Assembly: GCA_005884985.1 (NCBI GenBank)
Contig: VAYK01000101.1
Coordinates: forward strand, 1-19,822
Direction: 5' to 3'
Length of the DNA: 19,822 nucleotides
From: Actinomycetota bacterium
GTDB lineage: Bacteria; Actinomycetota; Thermoleophilia; Solirubrobacterales; 70-9
Part shown: positions 14,269-19,822 of the stretch, piece after piece
Layout of the letters: each line of letters starts with the position of its first letter
How positions within the stretch are numbered: position 1 is the stretch's first letter
Notes under the pieces: generated by a model
The model's database searches: none
What the model was told of the DNA's origin: nothing
The model's input: the letters and a program-made list of their open reading frames with translations, nothing else
Made by a program: the position numbers and the translations under genes

Positions 14269-15147
14269 CTAGGCGATAGCCCGCATCGCCTCGACCGCGA
14301 GCTGGGCGCTCTCCGTCGGCGAGCGCCCGACGCGAACACCGCGGGCCTCCAGCGCCTCCTTCTTGGCCTCGGCGGTGCCCGAAGAGCCGGAGATGATCGC
14401 CCCCGCGTGGCCCATCTGCTTGCCGGGCGGGGCGGTGAACCCGGCGATGTAGGCGACGACCGGCTTCGAGACCTGCTCGGCGATGAAGTCGGCGGCTCGC
14501 TCCTCGGCATCGCCGCCGATCTCGCCGACCATCACGATCAGCTCGGTCTCGTCGTCCTCCTCGAACAGTGCAAGGACGTCGATGAAGTCCGAGCCGACGA
14601 TCGGGTCACCACCGATGCCGACGATCGACGAGTTGCCCGTGCCCGCCTGCTTCAGCTCGTTGCCGATCTGGTAGGTCAGCGTCCCGGACTTTGAGACGAC
14701 TCCGATCGCACCGGGGTCGAAGAAATGCGCCGGGATGATCCCGACGTTCGACTTGCCGGGCGAGAGCACGCCCGGACAGTTGGGGCCGATCAGGCGCACG
14801 CCGGCGTCCCTGGCCTTCCAGTAGACGCCGAGCATGACGTATACGGGGATGCCCTCGGTGATCGCGATCACCGTGTGCACGCCGGCGTCGATCGCCTCGG
14901 TGATCGCCGCAGCGGCGAACCGCGCCGGCACGAAGATCATCGAGGTATTGGCGTCGCGCTCGGCGATCGCCTCGGCGACCTTGTCGTACACGGGAATGCC
15001 CTCCACGTCCTGGCCGCCCTTCCCCGGGGTGACGCCGGCGACCACGTCGGTGCCGTAGGACCGGTTTCGAAGCCCGTGGAAGGTCCCCTCCCGGCCGGTG
15101 AGGCCGCTGATCACGAGCTTCGTCTCCTCGTTTACGACGATCGCCAT
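14269..15147 (-). CDS. sucD: Succinate-CoA ligase (ADP/GDP-forming) alpha subunit
   Basis: This 292-aa subunit binds CoA and carries the phosphohistidine of succinyl-CoA synthetase in the TCA cycle. The N-terminal CoA-binding Rossmann domain shows GLTGREGTFH (15-24) and GVTPGKGG (38-45). IGPNCPG (120-126) is the conserved ligase stretch, and H247 in GKQMGHAGAI is the residue phosphorylated during catalysis. Length matches the family (about 290). The ATG at 15147 overlaps the sucC stop in TGATG, so translation is coupled and the subunits are made together. A hairpin follows downstream. Confidence 0.96.
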   Translation of the reverse strand: MAIVVNEETKLVISGLTGREGTFHGLRNRSYGTDVVAGVTPGKGGQDVEGIPVYDKVAEAIAERDANTSMIFVPARFAAAAITEAIDAGVHTVIAITEGIPVYVMLGVYWKARDAGVRLIGPNCPGVLSPGKSNVGIIPAHFFDPGAIGVVSKSGTLTYQIGNELKQAGTGNSSIVGIGGDPIVGSDFIDVLALFEEDDETELIVMVGEIGGDAEERAADFIAEQVSKPVVAYIAGFTAPPGKQMGHAGAIISGSSGTAEAKKEALEARGVRVGRSPTESAQLAVEAMRAIA

Positions 15148-16289
15148 CAGCCGCTCGCGATCTCGACCACCCGCTCGGCGGCGCCGAGCATCGTCTTCTC
15201 CAAATGAAGGTCCGGAAGCTCCGCCTCCGCGAGCAGCCTCAACCCCTCCTCGGAGTTGGTGCCGTCGAGCCGCACCACCAGTGGCACGTCGAGGTCGATC
15301 CTCTCCGAAGCCTCGATGATCCCCTTGGCGATCTCGTCGCAGCGGGTTATGCCGCCGAAGATGTTGAACAGGATCGCGTTCACGTTCTCGTCCGAGGTGA
15401 TCACTTCGAGCGCGGCGACGATCGCGTCCGCCTTCGAGCCGCCGCCGGCGTCGAGGAAGTTTGCGGGCTTGCCGCCCGCCTGGGCGACGACGTCAAGCGT
15501 AGACATGCAAAGACCGGCCCCATTGCCGAGGATGCCGATGTTGCCGCCGAGCTTTACGTACGTAAGGCCCTTCTCCTTCGCCATCTGCTCCTGGGGATCC
15601 TCGGCGGAGCGGTCGCGTAGCTCGGACAGCTCCTCGTGTCTGTAGAGGGCGCTGTTGTCGATCGTCATCTTCGAATCGAGCGCGACCACCTTGCGGTCGG
15701 AGGTGACGATCAGGGGATTGATCTCGATCAGGGTCGCGTCCTCCGCCAGCGCGACATCGTGCAGCTTGACCAAGAGCTCCGCCACCTGGTCGCTTGCGTC
15801 CTCGTCGATCCGAGCATCGATCGAGATCTGTCGGGCAGCCTCGGCAGTGAACTCCTCGGCGGGCTCGATGTGGCGCTTGATCAGGCCGGACGGATCCGTC
15901 TCGGCCATCTCCTCGACGTCCATGCCTCCCATGCGCGAGAGCATCACGAGCAGCTTCTTCTCAGAGCGGTCGAGGATGATCGAGGTGTAGTACTCCGCGT
16001 CGATCCGCGAGGCGCGCTCGACCCAGACCTCGTGGACAGTGAACCCGCGGATCTCCATGCCGAGGATCGCCTCGGCGTGACTCCGCGCCTCATCGAAGTC
16101 ATTGGCAATCTTGATCCCGCCGGCCTTGCCGCGTTTGCCGATCCGCACCTGCGCCTTGATCACGCACGGGTAGCCAACCTCCTCCGCCGCCTCCACGGCG
16201 GCGGGAACGGTGTCGGCGTAGCGGCCGTCGGGAACCGGCACGCCGTGCTTGGCGAAGAGCTGCTTGCCCTGGTACTCGAGCAGGTCCAA
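15147..16289 (-). CDS. sucC: Succinate-CoA ligase beta subunit
   Basis: This 380-aa ATP-grasp subunit gives nucleotide and succinate specificity to succinyl-CoA synthetase. It begins MDLLEYQGKQLFAKHGVPVP, the classic start of SucC. The ATP-grasp part includes KAQVRIGKRGKAGGI (45-59), and the C-terminal ligase domain includes GNGAGL and NIFGGITRCDEIAKG. The frame stays open upstream to 16394, but conservation begins at TTG 16289, which lies eight bases after a TAGGCT -10 box. I therefore use this TTG as a leaderless start. Length agrees with about 388 aa in E. coli. ATP versus GTP preference cannot be judged by eye. Confidence 0.95.
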   Translation of the reverse strand: MDLLEYQGKQLFAKHGVPVPDGRYADTVPAAVEAAEEVGYPCVIKAQVRIGKRGKAGGIKIANDFDEARSHAEAILGMEIRGFTVHEVWVERASRIDAEYYTSIILDRSEKKLLVMLSRMGGMDVEEMAETDPSGLIKRHIEPAEEFTAEAARQISIDARIDEDASDQVAELLVKLHDVALAEDATLIEINPLIVTSDRKVVALDSKMTIDNSALYRHEELSELRDRSAEDPQEQMAKEKGLTYVKLGGNIGILGNGAGLCMSTLDVVAQAGGKPANFLDAGGGSKADAIVAALEVITSDENVNAILFNIFGGITRCDEIAKGIIEASERIDLDVPLVVRLDGTNSEEGLRLLAEAELPDLHLEKTMLGAAERVVEIASG

Positions 16290-16297
16290 GTCGCGGG

Positions 16298-16303
16298 AGC
16301 CTA
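16298..16303 (-). promoter_or_regulatory. -10 box of sucCD (leaderless)
   Basis: TAGGCT on the minus strand is followed by eight bases and then the TTG start of sucC. This both fixes the start choice and suggests a leaderless mRNA. Confidence 0.45.
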
Positions 16304-16408
16304 TCCAACGCACGCCGACCGCGCCGCCGATCCGGGACGACCCGCGCAACCGAACGACAAGTCCGCCGCAGGCCGTAAATGTGCCGCTTGGCATAATCCC
16401 GCGCCGCG

Positions 16409-17092
16409 ATGGCGCTACCCAAGCTGAAGGACATCCAGTGGGTGACCACGGATTGCTACGGAACCCTGATCGACTGGGAGAAGGGAATCACGGATGCGTT
16501 CACCACGGAGGCTAAGAGGGATGGCTTCAGCTTCGACGAGGGCCCGTTCATCGAGCGCTTCTTCGAGGTCCAGGCCGAGATAATCCGCGGCTCGTACGAG
16601 CTCTACGCTGAGGTGCTCCGGCGCGCGACCGTGCGGACCGCGCATGAGATCGGCTGGGAGATCGAGCCGTAGCGCGCCCAGTTCCTGCCGGACAGCGTGG
16701 CCAGCTGGCTGCCTTTCCGCGAGGCGAACGCGGCCATGGACCGGTTGGCCAAGCGCTACGACGTTGGGATCGTCTCGAACGTCGACGACAAGCTGCTCGG
16801 CATCTCGCGCCGTCATCTGCGAACCGACCTCGACCTGGTGGTCACGGCGCAGCAGGTGCGCAGCTACAAGCCCGATCCTGCCCACTTCAGGGAGTGCGCT
16901 CGCCGAATCGGCGGCAAGAAGGGCTGGCTGCACATCGCCTCCGGCTATGAGACCGACATCGCGCCGGTGCTGAAGATGAACGTGCCCGTGATCTGGGTCA
17001 ACCGCAAGGGCGAGAAGCTCGAAGGGCGCAAGCCGCCAACCGCGACGGTCAAGAACTTCCGCGAGGCGGCGAAGAGACTTGGCGCCGGCTGA
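16409..17092 (+). pseudogene. HAD-superfamily hydrolase (haloacid dehalogenase type II-like), interrupted by in-frame TAG
   Basis: One continuous frame of 228 codons encodes a type II haloacid dehalogenase-like protein, except that codon 88 (16670-16672) is TAG. Before it lie motif I TTDCYGTLIDW (nucleophile D15) and the start of the helical cap. After it lie motif II GIVSNVD, the motif III lysine in SYKPDP, and motif IV around GYETD, then VPVIWVNRKGE. Frame and codon bias are intact on both sides, so only a single substitution (CAG or GAG to TAG) separates it from a full gene. It may be a recent pseudogene, a sequencing error, or a readthrough case. Upstream, CATAAT (16392-16397) is a likely -10. 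It is divergent from sucC, and the sulfotransferase start overlaps its end. Confidence 0.85.
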
Positions 17093-17996
17093 GCCCCCGG
17101 CGTCCGTGCACGATGCCGCTGACGACGCGATGGTGGCGCGAGCGCACAAGCGCTTCGCCGCCGAGCGGCGCGGCATACGGCGAAGCGTCCGGCGGCATCG
17201 GCGCGGAACGCTCCCCAACCTGGTCGTGATCGGAGGGCTGAAGTGCGGGACGACCAGCCTCCACCACTACCTCAACCTGCACCCGGAGGTCGAGATGTCA
17301 CGGCCGAAGGAGCTCAATTTCTTCGTCGCCGAGCTCAACTGGCCGCTGGGGATCGAGTGGTACGCGAGTCACTTCGGCGGCCGAACGCCGGTTCGGGGCG
17401 AGAGCTCTCCCCACTACACCAGCCGACCCCGCTTCGAGGGCGTCGCCGCGCGCATGCGCTCGGTGCTCGCGCACGCCCGCCTGGTCTACATGGTGCGCAA
17501 CCCGATCGACCGCATGCTCTCCCACTACCTCCACAACGTTGGCGGCGGCTACGAGAACCGCTCGCTGGCCGACGCCTTCGCCGACCCCGGGAGCGCCTAC
17601 GTGAGCCGCAGCCTCTACTCCTTCCAGCTCCAGCCCTATCTCGAGGAATTCGGCCGCGAGCGCATCGAGATCGTGACCCGCGAGGAGCTGAAGGGCGAGC
17701 GCCAGGGCACGATGCGCCGCCTGTTCGCCTTCCTGGGCGTCGATCCAGGCTTCACCTCGAAGCAGTTCGAGCGCGAGTGGGAGACCGGAACCGCGAAGGG
17801 GGGCGGGCGCTTTCGGATCATGGACCGCGCCGTGCGGCTCCCGGGCCTGCGGGCTCTGGACAGCAGCCCCGACGCCGGCGCCGTGCCCAAACCGGATATC
17901 CCGCCGCAGCTCCGCGAGCGGCTCGCGAGCCTGTTCCGCGACGACGTCGCGCGCCTCGAGCGCATCGCCGGCCGCGGCTTCGGCTGGCTGGACTAG
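17079..17996 (+). CDS. PAPS-dependent sulfotransferase
   Basis: This protein of up to 305 aa moves a sulfuryl group from PAPS to an acceptor. GGLKCGTTSLHHYL (52-65) is the 5'-phosphosulfate-binding loop, here with a Cys where Ser or Ala is common. RPKELNFF (75-82) follows, and RNPIDRMLSHYLH (140-152) is the 3'-phosphate-binding motif with R140 and S148. The pattern is that of the heparan sulfate N-/3-O-sulfotransferase-like Sulfotransfer_1 family. The acceptor is unknown; in bacteria, glycolipids or polysaccharides are typical. The TTG at 17079 overlaps the HAD gene by 14 bases; the ATG at 17130 is an alternative that removes 17 residues without touching any motif. A sulfatase occurs 11 kb away, but no direct link is seen. 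Confidence 0.88.
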   Translation: MAPAEPPASVHDAADDAMVARAHKRFAAERRGIRRSVRRHRRGTLPNLVVIGGLKCGTTSLHHYLNLHPEVEMSRPKELNFFVAELNWPLGIEWYASHFGGRTPVRGESSPHYTSRPRFEGVAARMRSVLAHARLVYMVRNPIDRMLSHYLHNVGGGYENRSLADAFADPGSAYVSRSLYSFQLQPYLEEFGRERIEIVTREELKGERQGTMRRLFAFLGVDPGFTSKQFEREWETGTAKGGGRFRIMDRAVRLPGLRALDSSPDAGAVPKPDIPPQLRERLASLFRDDVARLERIAGRGFGWLD

Positions 17997-18020
17997 CGCC
18001 TGCCGGCTGACCGGCGCACC

Positions 18021-18026
18021 TAAGCT
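18021..18026 (+). promoter_or_regulatory. -10 box of the RpiB-family gene (leaderless)
   Basis: TAAGCT is followed by six bases and then the ATG at 18033. There is no Shine-Dalgarno sequence. Confidence 0.4.
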
Positions 18027-18032
18027 GTTGGC

Positions 18033-18479
18033 ATGCGCGTGTCCGTAGCGGCAGACGAGCTCGTGGGGGTCGCCGAGGCAATCGTCGAGGAACTGCGGAG
18101 CCGCGGCCACGACCCGGTCTCGCACGGCGCCCTTAACGACACCGAGCGCGACGATTGGGCCTGGGCCAGCGAGGCCGCGGCCCGAGACGTGGCGGAGGGC
18201 CGGACCGAGCAGGCGATCGTCTGTTGCTGGACCGGCACCGGCGCGTCGATCGCCGCCAACAAGGTGCCGGGGGCGCGCGCCGCTCTGTGCGCCGACGCGC
18301 AGACGGCCGCCGGTGCCCGCAAGTGGAACAACGCCAACGTGCTCGCGCTCAGCCTGCGCGCTACTTCCGTGGCCGAGCTCGGGGAGATCCTCGACGCCTG
18401 GTTCGAAGCCGAGCCCAGTCCCGATGCTGACGATCAGGCCAATGTGGCTCACCTCTCCGAGATCGAATCCGCCGAGTAG
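18033..18479 (+). CDS. RpiB/LacA/LacB-family sugar-phosphate isomerase, variant active site
   Basis: This 148-aa protein has the RpiB fold: an N-terminal strand with D8, C65 in the place of the RpiB catalytic Cys, then TGTGASIAANKVPGARAALC (67-86), and NNANVLAL (99-106). Length is typical. Canonical family members swap aldose and ketose phosphates, for example ribose-5-P and ribulose-5-P. Three usual active-site positions differ: the His after the first Asp (DH) is E9, the Gly after the catalytic Cys is W66, and the His of HND/HNNANVL is W98. Loss of these His residues, linked to phosphate binding and ring opening, suggests another substrate or a non-catalytic role. The C-terminal 20 residues are acidic. 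Confidence 0.82.
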   Translation: MRVSVAADELVGVAEAIVEELRSRGHDPVSHGALNDTERDDWAWASEAAARDVAEGRTEQAIVCCWTGTGASIAANKVPGARAALCADAQTAAGARKWNNANVLALSLRATSVAELGEILDAWFEAEPSPDADDQANVAHLSEIESAE

Positions 18480-18484
18480 CTGCG

Positions 18485-18490
18485 TATAGC
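18485..18490 (+). promoter_or_regulatory. -10 box of the RibD-like reductase gene (leaderless)
   Basis: TATAGC is followed by eight bases and then GTG 18499. It lies in the 19-base gap after the RpiB-family gene, so this gene has its own promoter and need not depend on readthrough. Confidence 0.45.
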
Positions 18491-18498
18491 CTCCCGCC

Positions 18499-19233
18499 GT
18501 GCGCCGCCTGCTTCCCGATCCGGGCCCGACCAGCGTCGGCGAGCAGCTCGACGGGCTCGAGCTGCTCGCCCGAGCGCATGATCACCGTCCCTACGTGATC
18601 ACCAACTTCGCGATCACGCTCGACGGCAGGACGACACTTCACGGCCGCTCCGGCGCGATCGGCAGCGACGCCGACACCGAGATGCTGGTTGGCCTCCGCA
18701 CCAAGGTCGATGCCGTGATGATCGGCGCGGGTACCCTGCGAGCCGAGCGCTACGGCCGCGTCGTAGGAGATCCGTCCCAGCGCGCTCGGCGCGAGCGGGA
18801 TGGGCTTCCGCATGACCCGCTCGCCGTGATCGTCAGCGGTCGACTCGACATTCCGTGGGACGCGCCGCTGTTCACCGAGGGCGGCGGCCGGGTGCTGATT
18901 TTCACCGTGTCCGAGGCGGAGGCGCCCGAGACCCGCACGCCGGTACGGGTCGTCCGTCACCGGGGTCGCGTCGATCTTGGCGCCGCACTGACCTACCTGC
19001 GGACCGAGCGCGGCGTCCGAGCTCTGCTGTGCGAGGGGGGACCGCGCCTGCACGCCCAGCTGATCGAGTTGGGCCTGGTCGACGAGCTTTTCGTCACCCA
19101 CGCGCCGAAGCTCGGCGGCGGCGAGGGGCCGACCCTGGCTGTGGGCCTTTCCGAGCTCGAGCGGCCGCTCGAACTCGCCTGGCTCCTCGAGCAGGACGGG
19201 GAGCTCTTCGCCCGCTACCGGACCATTAGCTGA
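18499..19233 (+). CDS. Pyrimidine reductase family protein (RibD C-terminal / DHFR-like domain)
   Basis: This 244-aa protein is a stand-alone RibD C-terminal domain, an NADPH-dependent fold like dihydrofolate reductase. Visible are NFAITLDGRTTL (35-46), GAIGSDADTEMLVGLR (52-67), VDAVMIGAGTLRAERYG (70-86), and LCEGGPRLHAQLIELGLVDE near the end, all typical of riboflavin-pathway reductases. The deaminase half of RibD is absent, and no other riboflavin gene is near, so it may be a reductase with another substrate. Actinobacteria often carry several such paralogues. The start is GTG 18499, placed by the -10 box just upstream. It is followed on the other strand by a small gene. Confidence 0.85.
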   Translation: MRRLLPDPGPTSVGEQLDGLELLARAHDHRPYVITNFAITLDGRTTLHGRSGAIGSDADTEMLVGLRTKVDAVMIGAGTLRAERYGRVVGDPSQRARRERDGLPHDPLAVIVSGRLDIPWDAPLFTEGGGRVLIFTVSEAEAPETRTPVRVVRHRGRVDLGAALTYLRTERGVRALLCEGGPRLHAQLIELGLVDELFVTHAPKLGGGEGPTLAVGLSELERPLELAWLLEQDGELFARYRTIS

Positions 19234-19255
19234 GCGTTACGTCCACGCGGTGGCG

Positions 19256-19429
19256 CTACGCGCGGACTTCGGCGACGCCCGGCTCGGGCTTCCTGGCCTC
19301 GCGCTCGGCGCGATGGCGCGGCGACAGCTCGTGAATGTAGGCGGCAACCAAGGCATCAGCGCGGCGCCGGGAGGCCGACCCGCTCGCACCCCGGCCCTCC
19401 AGCCTTCTCTGTCCAGTCTCGGTCCTCAT
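19256..19429 (-). CDS. Small hypothetical protein, 57 aa, divergent from ArsR regulator
   Basis: The frame from the ATG at 19429 to the TAG at 19256 has the host codon bias and a strong AGGAGG eight bases upstream, one of the best ribosome-binding sites in the window. The product is basic and Arg-rich in its first half (RRLEGRGASGSASRRR), followed by a helical stretch DALVAAYIHELSPRHR and a charged tail. It has no membrane segment or cysteine. I recognise no family. Its divergent placement and the shared intergenic operator region suggest that the ArsR-type protein controls it. A longer frame upstream to 19660 overlaps the ArsR gene and is not supported. Confidence 0.65.
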   Translation of the reverse strand: MRTETGQRRLEGRGASGSASRRRADALVAAYIHELSPRHRAEREARKPEPGVAEVRA

Positions 19430-19448
19430 ACGTCGTTCCTCCTGCATA

Positions 19449-19466
19449 GTTCGAAGTTCGTCGAAC
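19449..19466. promoter_or_regulatory. Operator-like inverted repeat between the small gene and the ArsR gene
   Basis: GTTCGA (19449-19454) and TCGAAC (19461-19466) form a perfect 6-6-6 inverted repeat, a spacing suited to a dimeric winged-helix repressor. A second, GTACG (19478-19482) with CGTAC (19491-19495), overlaps the -10 region of the ArsR promoter. Confidence 0.45.
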
Positions 19467-19469
19467 ATC

Positions 19470-19498
19470 TTACCAAAGTACGACAGATGCCGTACAAT
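19470..19498 (+). promoter_or_regulatory. Promoter of the ArsR-type gene (leaderless)
   Basis: TTACCA (19470-19475) and TACAAT (19493-19498) are 17 bases apart. The -10 box ends seven bases before the ATG at 19506. This is the best-formed sigma-70 promoter in the window. Confidence 0.6.
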
Positions 19499-19505
19499 CG
19501 AGTCC

Positions 19506-19822
19506 ATGATCTCCCATCCGGAGCGCAGCGAGATCCACCTGGAGGGCGTCCTGCACGCGCTCAGCGATCCGCTGCGACTGCAGATCGTCCGCGAGCTCGC
19601 CGAGGCGGGCGCTGAGCGACGTTGCGGCAGCTTCGAGCACGCGGTGACGAAGTCGACCATGACTCACCACTTCAAGGTGCTTCGCGAGGCCGGCCTCATC
19701 CGGCAGCGCCAGGAGGCCACGCTGCGGCTTACGAGCCTCAGGCGCGAGGACCTCGATGCTCGCTTCCCGGGCCTGCTTGAGCGGATCCTCGAGGCGGCAG
19801 AAGACGAGGCGGGAGACGCCAT
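19506..19822 (+). CDS. ArsR-family winged-helix regulator, C-terminus beyond window
   Basis: About 105 residues are visible and the frame is still open at the right edge. It begins MISHPERSEIHLEGVLHALS, then DPLRLQIVRELAEAG, the first helices of ArsR-type winged helices. TKSTMTHHFKVLREAGLI is the recognition helix and the turn into the wing, and RQEATLRLTSLRREDLDARF completes the wing and the dimer helix. The ArsR ELCVCDL metal-site motif is not present in the usual helix; a single Cys occurs in RRCGSFEH. The subgroup without metal ligands often controls a nearby transporter or redox gene. Here the divergent 57-aa gene is the candidate target. The frame was not among the longer listed frames only because it is cut by the edge. 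Confidence 0.88.
   Translation, partial: MISHPERSEIHLEGVLHALSDPLRLQIVRELAEAGAERRCGSFEHAVTKSTMTHHFKVLREAGLIRQRQEATLRLTSLRREDLDARFPGLLERILEAAEDEAGDA

Noticed and set aside
16670..16672. TAG as pyrrolysine or other programmed recoding
   Set aside because: No pyrrolysine machinery is visible, the family does not use Pyl, and a single nonsense change or error is simpler. Kept only as a remote option.
18361..19101. Minus-strand frame of 246 codons
   Set aside because: Antisense to the RibD-like gene and part of the RpiB-family gene; no motif.
1..19822. CRISPR arrays, toxin-antitoxin pairs, phage structural genes or known anti-phage systems
   Set aside because: No regularly spaced repeats and no recognisable genes of these kinds were seen.

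Overview
The window is high-GC bacterial DNA, densely packed with genes on both strands. Strong G/C bias at third codon positions, frequent GTG and TTG starts, many genes that seem to begin right at the transcript start, a DtxR-type metalloregulator and a SigJ-type ECF sigma factor all point to an actinobacterium. A deep lineage such as Thermoleophilia (Solirubrobacterales or Gaiellales) is my best guess. That placement is inference from gene style, not from a marker gene.

Layout. 1-355 is the start of a SAM-dependent methyltransferase on the minus strand, cut by the window edge. 964-2784 (minus) is a two-gene ABC-2 exporter of DrrAB type, ending at a strong GC-rich hairpin. Divergent from it at 2871-3743 is an ECF sigma factor with a fused SnoaL-like domain. 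The short gap between them carries two face-to-face ECF41-like promoter motifs, one for each side. 3744-4251 looks like an integration scar: two hairpins, the 3' half of a tRNA-Ala(CGC), and the C-terminal remnant of an IS481-type transposase. A secreted Cys-type sulfatase (minus) follows. Then comes an AT-richer non-coding stretch with nested inverted repeats, and a complete tRNA-Phe(GAA).

6457-10161 (minus) is a tightly overlapping operon: a divergent dihydropteroate synthase, an MrfA/YprA-type DEAH helicase with a C-terminal cysteine cluster, and a small LOG/TIGR00725 protein. Divergent from it is a HAD-IIB phosphatase of the mannosyl-3-phosphoglycerate phosphatase type. Next are an SDR oxidoreductase (minus) divergent from a DtxR/MntR-type regulator, a small unknown gene (minus), a PLP aminotransferase (minus) and sucCD (minus, 1-nt overlap).

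From 16409 the plus strand carries a HAD type II hydrolase interrupted by one in-frame TAG, a PAPS-dependent sulfotransferase overlapping its end, an RpiB/LacAB-family isomerase with altered active-site positions, and a stand-alone RibD C-terminal-type reductase. The window ends with a divergent pair sharing one operator-like region: a 57-aa unknown protein (minus) and an ArsR-type regulator (plus, cut by the edge).

Most of the window is ordinary core or accessory metabolism. The observations most worth checking are the paired ECF41-like promoters between the sigma factor and the exporter, the tRNA-Ala/IS scar, the TAG-interrupted HAD gene, the structured non-coding segment near 6015-6133, and the repeated leaderless promoter pattern.
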